From positions 7,564,001 through 7,628,000 of the forward strand of contig NZ_AP025739.1 in NCBI RefSeq assembly GCF_003574315.2: a stretch of DNA of 64,000 nt, read 5' to 3'. Below, in pieces: positions 17,062 through 25,481 of this stretch (positions are counted from its first letter, which is position 1; each line of letters starts with the position of its first letter). The position numbers and the translations under genes are program-made. The notes beneath the pieces were generated by a model, which saw only the letters and a program-made list of their open reading frames with translations, was not told where the DNA came from and did no database searches. This DNA is from Capsulimonas corticalis (GTDB lineage Bacteria; Armatimonadota; Armatimonadia; Armatimonadales; Capsulimonadaceae).

Positions 17062-18339
17062 ATGCGTTTTTCCTCCTGGTGGGTCGCCCTGCTTCTGGTG
17101 ACCCCGCTCCCCGTCGGCGCCGGACAAAAGATCCGGCGCACGCCGTGGGTGACGTACACACTGATCGCGATCAACGTCCTCGTTTACCTCGTGACGCTGC
17201 CCGACCACTCGTCGGATTTCGGAAGCCATCTGTTCCGAGTCTGGGGACTGCTCCCGCTCGCGCCCCGGCCGATCACGCTGGTGACGTCGCTGTTTTTCCA
17301 CGTCTCCCTCGCCCATGTCTTCTGGAACATGGCCTTCCTCTGGCTGTTCGGCCCGCATGTGGAGGACGCCGTCGGCCCCTGGACCTTTCTGATTCTCTAT
17401 CTGGGCGGCGGGATCACCGCCGGCCTGCTGCATATGGCGGTGGTGCTGCTCTTCGCCTCGCATCTGCCCTCCACGCCGGAGCCTCTGGTCGGCGCGAGCG
17501 GAGCGGTCTCGGCGATCTTGGCGCCCTTCGCGATCCGCTATCACCGGGCGCATCTGCGCCTGATCTGGCCGATCGGCTTCCTGATGGGCAACAAATGGGG
17601 AGACCTGGAAGCGCCGGCGCTGGCGGCGCTCGGCGTATGGCTCGCGCAAAACCTCGCCGGCGCGTTCCGGGGTATTCTGGACCCCGCCAGCTGGGGCATC
17701 GCTTACTGGGCGCACCTCGGCGGCTTTGTCTTCGGCCTGCTTACGGCGGAGCTGACCGGGCTTTTCCGAGACGGCCGCCAGGAGTATACGCTGGAGGACG
17801 CGCGCGCGGCCGTAGCGCATGGCCGCGACCGCCACGCCGTCGCGGTCGAGAAGTTCCGGTCGTTTCTGCAGCTCGATCCCGACAACGCCGCCGTGCGCGT
17901 GGAATTGGCGGCGGCTGAGGCGAAGTACGGCAGCGCGGAGGAGCGGCGCGAGGCGGCGCGCGAAATGGCGGGCGCCGTCCGTCTGTTCCAGCGCCAGGGA
18001 CAGCATGTCGACGCAATCCAAACCTGCGCCCAAGCCGTGAGCCTGGGCCTGCCCCTTGCCTTCACCTCACGCGAACGCCTGCGTCTGAGCGGCGCCGCGC
18101 AGGACCAGGGCGACCGCCCCACCGCGATCGTGCTCCTTCAGGATCTGATCGCCGAAACCCCGGACGCCTCGGAAAGCGAGATCGCCCACCTGCGCCTCGG
18201 CCAGCTCCTGCTCAGCGCCGATCCCCAGGCCGCCTACATCATGCTCTCCACCTTCCTAGAACATTACCCGGACAGCGAATGGGCGCGCCGCGCCCGCGAC
18301 CTGCGCGCCGAAGCGGCGCTCCTGGCCGACACGGAATAG
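17062..18339 (+). CDS. Rhomboid family intramembrane serine protease with C-terminal TPR-like region
   Basis: 425 aa. The rhomboid fold occupies residues 1-240: TPWVTYTLIAINVLVYL, the L1-loop motif TSLFFHVSLAHVFWNMAFLWLFG, the catalytic serine in GASGAVSAI (residues about 144-150) and the catalytic histidine in YWAHLGGFVFGLL. The remaining 180 residues are soluble helical repeats like TPRs (AVEKFRSFLQLDPDNAAVRVELAAAE, IVLLQDLIAETPDASESEIAHLRLGQLLL). It cleaves membrane-spanning substrates. It starts 11 bases after moxR, so one transcript with DUF4175-like and MoxR is likely. Confidence 0.92.
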   Translation: MRFSSWWVALLLVTPLPVGAGQKIRRTPWVTYTLIAINVLVYLVTLPDHSSDFGSHLFRVWGLLPLAPRPITLVTSLFFHVSLAHVFWNMAFLWLFGPHVEDAVGPWTFLILYLGGGITAGLLHMAVVLLFASHLPSTPEPLVGASGAVSAILAPFAIRYHRAHLRLIWPIGFLMGNKWGDLEAPALAALGVWLAQNLAGAFRGILDPASWGIAYWAHLGGFVFGLLTAELTGLFRDGRQEYTLEDARAAVAHGRDRHAVAVEKFRSFLQLDPDNAAVRVELAAAEAKYGSAEERREAAREMAGAVRLFQRQGQHVDAIQTCAQAVSLGLPLAFTSRERLRLSGAAQDQGDRPTAIVLLQDLIAETPDASESEIAHLRLGQLLLSADPQAAYIMLSTFLEHYPDSEWARRARDLRAEAALLADTE

Positions 18340-18342
18340 TCC

Positions 18343-18360
18343 CCGTTAAAAAATTAACGG
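18343..18360. promoter_or_regulatory. Inverted repeat upstream of the BlaI-type gene
   Basis: Perfect palindrome CCGTTAA-AAAA-TTAACGG lies immediately 5' of the -35 hexamer. It could be a repressor operator; it has no U-tract of terminator quality. Confidence 0.5.
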
Positions 18361-18365
18361 ATCGC

Positions 18366-18400
18366 TTGACAAAACGCCTCCCGTGTGTTAAATTGTTAAC
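18366..18400 (+). promoter_or_regulatory. Sigma-70-type promoter and operator of the BlaI/BlaR operon
   Basis: TTGACA at 18366-18371 and TAAATT at 18389-18394 are separated by exactly 17 bases. Overlapping the -10 is the repeat GTTAA-att-GTTAAC, which shares its TTAAC half-site with the palindrome at 18343-18360. BlaI-family repressors bind their own promoters, so autoregulation through these half-sites is likely. Confidence 0.75.
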
Positions 18401-18420
18401 AGTACTTTGTGAGGGAAATC

Positions 18421-18855
18421 ATGCCGCGAAAACAAGAAGAGTATCTGACCAAGCGCGAGCAGCAGATCATGGAGATTATCTATCGCCATGGCCGCGCGGA
18501 TGTGGCGGCGGTGATGGACGGTCTGGCGGACGATCTCAGCAATTCGGCGGTGCGGACGCATCTGCGCATTCTGGAGAGCAAGGGGCATCTAACGCACGCC
18601 GAGGAGAACGGCCGGTTTATTTACGCGCCGACGCGGGCGCGCAAGAGCGCGGCGCGCTCGGCGCTGTCCGGGCTGCTTCAGACATTCTTCGACGACTCGG
18701 TGGAACAGGTGATGGCGACGATGCTGTCCGTGCGCGGGAAGAACCTCAAGCCGGAGGAACTGGACCGGCTGAGCGAAATGATCGAGCGAGCGCGGGCCGC
18801 CAAGACGCCCGACGCCGCGCCAGAATCGGAGACGCAATCGGATCGCGAGGACTAA
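18421..18855 (+). CDS. BlaI/MecI/CopY family transcriptional repressor
   Basis: 144 aa from ATG 18421, preceded by GAGGG five bases away. The winged helix is seen in LTKREQQIMEIIYRHGRADVAAVMDGLADDLSNSAVRTHLRILESKGHLTHAEENGRFIYAPT, a close match to the BlaI/MecI family; the C-terminal half (SALSGLLQTFFDDSVEQVMATML) is the dimerisation part. These repressors are inactivated by proteolysis triggered by a BlaR1/MecR1 membrane sensor, which is encoded directly downstream. It probably represses its own operon and perhaps unlinked genes. Confidence 0.93.
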   Translation: MPRKQEEYLTKREQQIMEIIYRHGRADVAAVMDGLADDLSNSAVRTHLRILESKGHLTHAEENGRFIYAPTRARKSAARSALSGLLQTFFDDSVEQVMATMLSVRGKNLKPEELDRLSEMIERARAAKTPDAAPESETQSDRED

Positions 18856-18856
18856 G

Positions 18857-20905
18857 ATGGATACTCTCTCCTGGGCCGCAGGCAATTCGACAGATCCCAC
18901 AACCGCGCTTTGGGCGAGCGTGTCCGTCAAAAGTGTCCTGGTGCTTGCGTTCGCCTTCACGCTGAGCATCGCCCTGCGCCGCGCCTCGGCGGCGTCGCGC
19001 CATACGCTGTGGCTGGCGTCACTGCTCGCGCTGGCCGGCCTACCTCTGCTCAGCCTTTCCGTCCCGAAATTCACGCTCCCGATCCTGCCCGCCGCCGCGC
19101 CCTCCTCCAGCGCTCGTCATTCTGCAATCGCCGCCCAGCGCGATCCAGAGGCCCGCGAGAGCGGCCGTCTCTCGTCCGCAAGTCCTTTCCCTCCAATCGT
19201 CACAGGCGATGTGACGCCGCCATCGATTTCCCGCGCCGCGCCGATGACGGCGGCTCACGCAAAGACGAAAGACTCAGCGCAAAACGCAGCTCCGGCGCTT
19301 GCTCGGCAAAGAACGAGCCCGAGCGCACCCTGGCTTTTGCTCATCTGGATCGCCGGCGTGTGTTTGATGCTGGCGCGAACGCTGCTGGGTTTCGCGGGCG
19401 CGCGGCGCCTGGTCCAGCGCTGCGATGTGATCCTGGGAGGGGCGACATGGGAGCGCGTTCAGGACGCGCGGCGGCGGCTGTCGGTCGCGCGGCGCGTCGT
19501 CCTGCGTGTGGGATCCACCGATCGCACGCTGTCCGTCCCGATGACCTGCGGCGTGCTCCACCCGACGATCCTGCTGCCGCGCAATGCGAGCGAGTGGCCG
19601 GAGGAGCGCCTCCGCGCCGCGATACTGCATGAGACGGCGCACATCCGCCGCCGGGATTGGCTGACGATGGCGCTCACCCAGTTCGTCTGCGCGCTGTACT
19701 GGTGGAATCCGCTCGTGTGGGTCGCCGCTCAGAAGCTGCGCCTGGAGAGCGAGCAGGCGTGCGACGATCTTGTTCTCGGCGCAGGCGTCCCCGCCGCCGA
19801 CTATGCTTCCCATCTGCTGGACGTCGCTCGCGGGCTGACGGCTTCCCGGCAGCCCCTCGCCGCCGTGGCGATGGCGCAGCCGCGCGAGATCGCGCGGCGT
19901 CTGGAATCGATCCTCGCCGAACATCGGGATCGACGCGGCGCCACGCGCGGCGGCTTCGCTCTGGCCGGCGTGCTCCTGGCCGGGTCGGGATCGCTCGCGG
20001 CGATCCATCTGGCGGCGCGCATCCACGCAATCTCCCAGGAATCCCCTTCTCGTTTGAGCGCGGACGCTTCCCCGGGCGCCGTTCAACTCAAATTGGTCCA
20101 GACGCTGAAAACCGATGATAAGGTCAACTGCATCGCCTTTACGCCGGACAGCAAACGCATTCTCGCCGGGAGCTGGAGCACCCTGTGGGATGATTTCCAG
20201 ACTAAATACAGTCACGAAGGCGTGATCGCGTTCTGGAGCGCCGAAACGGGAAAACAACTGTCGAAACGCCGGCTCCCCGCGCCGCTGATCTCGGTGGCCT
20301 ATTCGCCGGATGGGCGGCTTCTCGCGACGGGCTACGCCGGCGGCGACTTGCGGATCTCCGACAGCGCGACGGGGCGAACGCTGCGTCAAACCCATCTGCC
20401 CTCGGACGGGATCGAAGTGCTCCAATTCTCTCCCGACGGCCTGACCCTCGCCTGCGGGACCTTCCAAAGCGGCGAGTGCTCGAGCGGTCCCGGCCCGCTT
20501 TACTTAGTCGATCCCAGCACCGGCAGACAGCGCGACAAGGGATACCACGGCGTCTTCCGCAAGATTCCGCGCCGCTGGGACCGGCAATGGTTCGCGGTGG
20601 GAAACGGACGCCTCGTCACCTGGAGCAACGGCGTCTCGCTGTGGTCGCCCGCGTGGGGCCAGCCGACGATTCATCTCCGCCAATACTTAGCTCGGATATG
20701 CGCGGTCCAGGGGAACCGTGTCGCCATTCTGGAGGACAGTGAGATCCACCTCTGGGACATTCGCGCGCGCCGTGAAGTCGGCGCGGTCAGCGTTGGAGAT
20801 CTGGGAAACGCCGGCTACCCGCATCTCGCCTTTTCGCCCGACGGCCGCTATCTCGCGTACGGAGGATCCGGCGCGATCAAAGTTTGGCGCGTTTCCGGGA
20901 GTTAG
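18857..20905 (+). CDS. BlaR1/MecR1-like M56 metallopeptidase fused to a WD40-type propeller
   Basis: 682 aa; AGGA precedes the ATG, which is one base after the BlaI stop. Membrane helices at about 20-40, 52-70, 155-172 and 372-392 frame an M56 peptidase domain with the zinc motif HETAH at residues 258-262 and the third-ligand region LESEQACDDLVL. In place of the usual penicillin-binding sensor, the last 270 residues are beta-propeller repeats (KVNCIAFTPDSKRILAGSW, ISVAYSPDGRLLATGYAGGDLRI, LAFSPDGRYLAYGGSGAIKVWRV). It probably senses an extracellular ligand or partner through this propeller and cleaves BlaI or a helper. Confidence 0.9.
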   Translation: MDTLSWAAGNSTDPTTALWASVSVKSVLVLAFAFTLSIALRRASAASRHTLWLASLLALAGLPLLSLSVPKFTLPILPAAAPSSSARHSAIAAQRDPEARESGRLSSASPFPPIVTGDVTPPSISRAAPMTAAHAKTKDSAQNAAPALARQRTSPSAPWLLLIWIAGVCLMLARTLLGFAGARRLVQRCDVILGGATWERVQDARRRLSVARRVVLRVGSTDRTLSVPMTCGVLHPTILLPRNASEWPEERLRAAILHETAHIRRRDWLTMALTQFVCALYWWNPLVWVAAQKLRLESEQACDDLVLGAGVPAADYASHLLDVARGLTASRQPLAAVAMAQPREIARRLESILAEHRDRRGATRGGFALAGVLLAGSGSLAAIHLAARIHAISQESPSRLSADASPGAVQLKLVQTLKTDDKVNCIAFTPDSKRILAGSWSTLWDDFQTKYSHEGVIAFWSAETGKQLSKRRLPAPLISVAYSPDGRLLATGYAGGDLRISDSATGRTLRQTHLPSDGIEVLQFSPDGLTLACGTFQSGECSSGPGPLYLVDPSTGRQRDKGYHGVFRKIPRRWDRQWFAVGNGRLVTWSNGVSLWSPAWGQPTIHLRQYLARICAVQGNRVAILEDSEIHLWDIRARREVGAVSVGDLGNAGYPHLAFSPDGRYLAYGGSGAIKVWRVSGS

Positions 20906-20914
20906 AGTTTCGCT

Positions 20915-22711
20915 CTATCGCGCGGCCGCCGCGCCGTTCTCATATTGGGCCGCGAAGAGCTTCGCGTAGCGGCCGCCGGCGGCGAGAAGGGTGTCGTGCG
21001 TTCCGCGTTCGACGATCCGGCCGCTGTCCATCACGAGAATCTGGTCGGCGGCAAGGATGGTGGAGAGACGATGGGCGATGGCGATCGTCGTGCGGCCGCG
21101 CATGAGCGGCGTGAGGGCGGCGTGGATCGCCTGTTCCGAATGGGTGTCAAGCTCGGAGGTTGCTTCGTCGAGAACGAGTATCCGGGGGTTCTTGAGGATG
21201 GCCCGCGCGATGGCGATGCGCTGCTTCTCGCCGCCGGAAAGCTTGTAACCGCGCTCGCCGACGATTGTCTCGTAACGGTCCGGCAGGGTGAGGATGTGAT
21301 CGTGGATCGCGGCGGCTTTGGCGGCTTCGGCGATCTGCTCGTCGGTGGCGTCAGGGTCGCCAAAGCGCAGGTTTTCGCGGATCGTGTCGTGCAGCAGGAA
21401 GGTTTCCTGGGTCACGAAGCCGATGGACGCGCCCAGCGAGGCGAGCGGGATATTGCGGACGTCGGCGCCATCAATTCGCACAGCCCCAGAGCTAACGTCG
21501 TACAAACGCGCGAGCAGATACGTCATGGTGCTCTTGCCGGCGCCGGAATGACCGACGAGGGCGATCAATTGGCCGGGCTGCGCGGAAAAGGACACATCGG
21601 CCAGCGTCGGCTTTTCCTGGCCGGCCTTGTAACGGAACGTAACGCCGTCGAACTCGACCGCGCCGACGATAGGCTGCGCGGCGCCATTGGCGATTTCGGG
21701 CGCGTCGGCGATCTCGGGCTTCAGGTCCAGATACTCGAAGATGCGGTCGAAAAGCGCGAGGGTGCTGGTCAGCTGCACCTGAATGTTCAGCAGAGCGGCG
21801 AGCGGAAAGAAGAGGCGCGACTGCAAGGCGGTGAAGGCGACGATGCCGCCCAGGCTGATCTCCCGCGCGCCGTGGCCGATCATCAGATATCCCGCCATCC
21901 AGTAGACCAGAATCGGCGTGAGCGAGAGTATGACTCCGATCCGGTCGTAGAAGTAGCGAGTCAGCAGCGATTGCTTGATCAGCAGCGTCGTCAGCGCGTC
22001 GTTTTCACGGTCGAACTTCTCCAGCGTCAGCCCCTGGCGCCCAGTCGTCTTCGTCAGCAAAATCCCCGAAACAGAGAGCATTTCCTGCGTCGCCGCCGTC
22101 AGCAAAGCCGTCTGCTCCTGAGCGTCTCGCTTGATCGTCCGGCCAATGCGGCCGACCTTCGCGGCGATCAGCGCGAATAACGGAAGCGTCCCCATGGAAA
22201 ACAGCGTCAGCCGCCAATCCAGCGCCAGCATCGCGCCGACCGTCGATAGCACGATCGCCGTATGGGATAACACCGTCGTGGCCGTGTCGCTCACCACGCC
22301 CTGCACGCCGCCGACATCGCTGGAGATGCGCGACTGGATCTCCCCGGTTCGCGTCTCGGTAAAGAACCGCAGTGGCATCGCCTGCAAGTGCGCGAACAGC
22401 TTACGCCGCAGATCGCGCATGATCTTCTGACCGACCTGGATACTGACGTAGTTGTACAGCATCGTCACGCCCATGCCGGCGAGAACCGCCAGGATGGTGT
22501 ACGCCGAGTACCGGGTCACGACGCTCATATTCCGCGGGAGGATTCCCTGATTGACGATCACCTTGAGAAACAGCGGCGGCAGCAGGCCGAGCGCGGCGGA
22601 GCAGGTGACGCCCGCAACGGTCAGCCAGATCTGGGGACGGTAGGAGGAGAATAAGCCGATCACACGCCGGAGCGTGCGCCGCGTGTCAAAAGCGCCGATG
22701 TCTTGGGTCAT
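20915..22711 (-). CDS. ABC exporter, fused permease and ATP-binding subunit
   Basis: 598 aa from ATG 22711. Residues 1-320 hold six membrane helices of the type I exporter fold (ABC_membrane). The ATPase domain shows Walker A GHSGAGKST, Q-loop FVTQETFL, signature LSGGEKQR, Walker B ILVLDEATSELD and the switch histidine AIAHRLS. This is an MsbA/MDR-type half-transporter that functions as a dimer. The location directly downstream of a glycosyltransferase (8-base gap) suggests export of a glycan or lipid-linked sugar, but drug export cannot be excluded. Confidence 0.93.
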   Translation of the reverse strand: MTQDIGAFDTRRTLRRVIGLFSSYRPQIWLTVAGVTCSAALGLLPPLFLKVIVNQGILPRNMSVVTRYSAYTILAVLAGMGVTMLYNYVSIQVGQKIMRDLRRKLFAHLQAMPLRFFTETRTGEIQSRISSDVGGVQGVVSDTATTVLSHTAIVLSTVGAMLALDWRLTLFSMGTLPLFALIAAKVGRIGRTIKRDAQEQTALLTAATQEMLSVSGILLTKTTGRQGLTLEKFDRENDALTTLLIKQSLLTRYFYDRIGVILSLTPILVYWMAGYLMIGHGAREISLGGIVAFTALQSRLFFPLAALLNIQVQLTSTLALFDRIFEYLDLKPEIADAPEIANGAAQPIVGAVEFDGVTFRYKAGQEKPTLADVSFSAQPGQLIALVGHSGAGKSTMTYLLARLYDVSSGAVRIDGADVRNIPLASLGASIGFVTQETFLLHDTIRENLRFGDPDATDEQIAEAAKAAAIHDHILTLPDRYETIVGERGYKLSGGEKQRIAIARAILKNPRILVLDEATSELDTHSEQAIHAALTPLMRGRTTIAIAHRLSTILAADQILVMDSGRIVERGTHDTLLAAGGRYAKLFAAQYENGAAAAR

Positions 22712-22718
22712 AAGGATA

Positions 22719-23651
22719 CTATTGAGACGGTGAACCGAGACCGCGATCGCGGCGGGATCTCCGGCGGAACTGCTGCGCGCGCCACCGGGCGACATCGCTC
22801 AGCGGCCACCGGCTCCAGAGCGGCGACTGCCCCACGACGTGCTGCAGCGACAGCGCCAGGCGGCGCGCCGACACGCGCACGGGAACTCTGGGATCCCAAT
22901 CTTCCGCCAGGCGAATCGCGATGCCCTGCATTACCTCGTCATACGCCGCTTTCGGGTCGGAACTCATCAAGGCGGCGAAGTGCGCCTGCGGATACCCTTC
23001 CGTGAGCGCATAGGCGCGCCACCACGCGGACGGCCATTTGAGGACGGACAGCGCGGGCAGATGCCGGACCTTCAATCCCGCCTTGTACGCGCGGCCGAGA
23101 TATTCGACATCGATCGGCCGCGACAGCGACGCCGGATCGGCCCAGTAACCAATCACATCCACGATGGACCGGCGATGCAGCCAGCCCGAAGGCGGCGCGT
23201 TAAACGTCCCATACGCTTGCCCCTCCGGCGGTTTGCCGGCCACGCCGCGCACGCCTTCGGGCGCGAGCAGCGCCACAAGGCCATGCACAAAGTCGTCGCC
23301 GCTGCTTTCCAGCGCCTCCGTCATCCCCGAAAGGCGCCAGGGAAACCACAGGTCATCATGACCCAGATACGCAATATACCGCCCCCGCGCCCGGCGCAGC
23401 CCCTCGCTGTTCGGCCCGCTCTGCGACCCCGTGTTGACCGGCAGATTGATCCAGCGGATTCGGGGATCGCCGAACGACGCGACGACTTCGGCGGTGTCGT
23501 CCATACAGGCGTCCCCAATCACCAGCAGCTCAAAGTCCGCGCACGTTTGGCGCAGCACGCTTTCGATCGTCCAGCGCAGCGTCGCGCTGCGGTTATAAGT
23601 GGCGATAATCACGCTCACAAGCGGAGCCGGCGATGCGGTCGTGTCGATCAT
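22719..23651 (-). CDS. Family 2 glycosyltransferase
   Basis: 310 aa. GT-A fold signatures are VSVIIATYNRSATLRWTIESVLRQT at the start, the nucleotide-binding GDACMDDT, and the metal-binding acidic motif GHDDLWFP in place of a simple DxD. The C-terminal 60 residues are basic with no membrane helix. It transfers a sugar from a nucleotide donor to an acceptor on the cytoplasmic side. It is sandwiched between the RmlC-like and ABC genes with 8-base gaps on both sides, so the three probably form one operon for a surface glycan. Confidence 0.9.
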   Translation of the reverse strand: MIDTTASPAPLVSVIIATYNRSATLRWTIESVLRQTCADFELLVIGDACMDDTAEVVASFGDPRIRWINLPVNTGSQSGPNSEGLRRARGRYIAYLGHDDLWFPWRLSGMTEALESSGDDFVHGLVALLAPEGVRGVAGKPPEGQAYGTFNAPPSGWLHRRSIVDVIGYWADPASLSRPIDVEYLGRAYKAGLKVRHLPALSVLKWPSAWWRAYALTEGYPQAHFAALMSSDPKAAYDEVMQGIAIRLAEDWDPRVPVRVSARRLALSLQHVVGQSPLWSRWPLSDVARWRAQQFRRRSRRDRGLGSPSQ

Positions 23652-23659
23652 GGGGACGT

Positions 23660-24187
23660 TTACTGAGGACCAAGGTCGCCGAAATCATAGGGGATCAGAT
23701 CGTTTTGAAACGGCAGGCGGAATTTGTCCGGATCGGCGTGATTGTAAGGCTTCGTCGGCAGGTTGATCATGATGGCGTCTTCGGAGCCGACATTCATCAC
23801 TGCATGGTACACACCCTTGGGAATGACGATCAGCGCGGTGTTCCGTTCGCTGATCGTGATCTTATTGAGCATTCCATGCGTTGGAGAATCCTTGCGGTCG
23901 TCGTAAAACGCCCAGTGCAGCGTTCCCACGCAGTGATGGATCCGGTCATCCTGCTTGGCGTGCACGACCCACCCGCGTCCTTGCCCTCGATTGATCCGGA
24001 CCTGATACGCGTAGACAAGCGGCTCAGGGTGCAAATTCCAAGCGGGGGAGTAAATCTCAACCAATTCGCCGCGCGGATCGACGATATGGGTTTCGGGCCG
24101 CACGATCAGGCCGACGATGCGGTCATCCACCAAACGTCCGTCAGGATAAACCGTCTGAGAAACTTTGACAGGCGCCGAGGCAGACAT
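23660..24187 (-). CDS. dTDP-4-dehydrorhamnose 3,5-epimerase-like cupin
   Basis: 175 aa from ATG 24187, chosen because AGAAGG lies ten bases upstream; an in-frame ATG at 24208 has no ribosome site. The cupin barrel shows IVDPRGELVEIYSP, VYAYQVRINRGQGRGWVVHAKQDDRIHHCVGTLHWAFYDDR, and GVYHAVMNVGSEDAIMINLPTKPYNHADPDKFRLP, in the order seen in RmlC-family epimerases. The typical HxH and Lys active-site context is partly kept (HAKQDD, GVYHAV). It likely epimerises a nucleotide-linked 4-keto sugar for the neighbouring glycosyltransferase. Confidence 0.8.
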   Translation of the reverse strand: MSASAPVKVSQTVYPDGRLVDDRIVGLIVRPETHIVDPRGELVEIYSPAWNLHPEPLVYAYQVRINRGQGRGWVVHAKQDDRIHHCVGTLHWAFYDDRKDSPTHGMLNKITISERNTALIVIPKGVYHAVMNVGSEDAIMINLPTKPYNHADPDKFRLPFQNDLIPYDFGDLGPQ

Positions 24188-24224
24188 ATCGGTAAGTCCT
24201 TCTGACATTGTATTGCGTTGAAGG

Positions 24225-24230
24225 ATTATA
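24225..24230 (-). promoter_or_regulatory. -10 element upstream of the RmlC-like gene
   Basis: A perfect TATAAT on the minus strand lies 38 bases before the chosen ATG. No good -35 is found at the right distance. It supports 24187 rather than 24208 as the start, because the leader before 24208 would be very short. Confidence 0.45.
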
Positions 24231-24278
24231 CACCACGCTCCGGGAGATTAGAACATTCTGAAGATCTGGAAAGCGGGA

Positions 24279-25481
24279 TTACTCTTCACCGTTCGAAAAC
24301 GGAGGCTCCAGCAGATCCTGCGCCCGGCGCAGCGCCGATTCGCCGAAGCGCTCCCGCAGCGCATTCAGCGTGGCGTCCACCTTCTTCGCCTTCGCCGCCT
24401 CCTCCGCCGGGCGCGTGTCCCAGAGATTGAGCTGCAGGGGAACTTCCAGGTTACCAACGCCCACGCCGAGCAGACGCACCGGGCGCCCTTCGGGCCAGAT
24501 TTGATCGAGAAGTTTTAAGGCCAATGGGAGAATGACGGATTCCTGATCGGTGGGGTGGGGCACGGAGAACTGGCGCGTGAGCGTCGTGAAGTCGGACCAG
24601 CGGATCTTGAGCTTCACCGTCCCGCCGCAAACGCCGTCCTTCTTCAGATGCGCGCAAACCTGGCGGACCTGCGCGCGCAGCGTCTGCCGCAGCATGTCGC
24701 CGTCCGTAACATCCCTGGCGAACGTCGTCTCTTTGGACATCGACTTGGCGTCACGCTCGGTGACGATCGGACGGTCGTCGAGTCCCCGGGCATGCCGCGC
24801 CATGAAGTCGCCATGCTTGCCAAATCGCCGGCGCAGATCCGCCTCCGGCCAGCGGGCGATATCGCCGATCGTACGGACGCCCAGCTCCGCGAGCCGCTCG
24901 GATGTCCGCCCGCCGACGCCCCAAAGCGCATCCGCCGGCAAGGGATCGAGAAACGCGGCTTCCCCTCCCGGCGGCGCTTCGCAGATCGCCTGAGGCGACG
25001 CGCCCGTACCGACGCGCATCTTCCCCACATCCGTCGCGATCTTGGCGACGAGCTTATTCGTGGCGATTCCCAGCGAGCACGATAACCCCAGCTCATTCCG
25101 GATCTCATCCTGAAGGCGGCGCGCGATTTGTATCCCCGGCTCCCGCAGCGCCGAGACATCCATAAACGCCTCATCGATCGAGATCTGCTCCACAAGCGGC
25201 GTCACCCCACGCACGCGCGCCATCACCTCCGCGCTCGCCGCCCGGTACGCGGAGAAATCGCACGGCAGACAGAGCAGCCCCGGACACAGCCCCCGCGCCC
25301 GTCCCATCGGCATCGCCGACCGGACGCCATACCGCCGCGCCTCATATGAGCACGACGCCACCACCCCTCGCCCATCCGGCGATCCGCCGACCGCGAACGC
25401 CTTGCCGCGCAGACTGGGATCGCGCCGTTCTTCGACAGCGCAGTAGAATGCGTCGAGATCGAGATGGAGAATGGTTCGCAT
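24279..25481 (-). CDS. dinB: DNA polymerase IV (Y-family translesion polymerase)
   Basis: 400 aa from ATG 25481. Catalytic acidic motifs are ILHLDLDAFYCAVE at the N-terminus and VEQISIDEAFMDV near residue 100. Other family blocks are SCSYEARRYGVRSAMPMGRA, CSLGIATNKLVAKIATDVGKM and the HhH region LWGVGGRTSERLAELGVRTIGDIA, followed by the little-finger domain (MSKETTFARDVTD). It copies past DNA lesions at low fidelity. The frame stays open for 93 further codons upstream through hairpin repeat B, but those residues are not polymerase-like. No C-terminal beta-clamp motif is obvious. Confidence 0.96.
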   Translation of the reverse strand: MRTILHLDLDAFYCAVEERRDPSLRGKAFAVGGSPDGRGVVASCSYEARRYGVRSAMPMGRARGLCPGLLCLPCDFSAYRAASAEVMARVRGVTPLVEQISIDEAFMDVSALREPGIQIARRLQDEIRNELGLSCSLGIATNKLVAKIATDVGKMRVGTGASPQAICEAPPGGEAAFLDPLPADALWGVGGRTSERLAELGVRTIGDIARWPEADLRRRFGKHGDFMARHARGLDDRPIVTERDAKSMSKETTFARDVTDGDMLRQTLRAQVRQVCAHLKKDGVCGGTVKLKIRWSDFTTLTRQFSVPHPTDQESVILPLALKLLDQIWPEGRPVRLLGVGVGNLEVPLQLNLWDTRPAEEAAKAKKVDATLNALRERFGESALRRAQDLLEPPFSNGEE

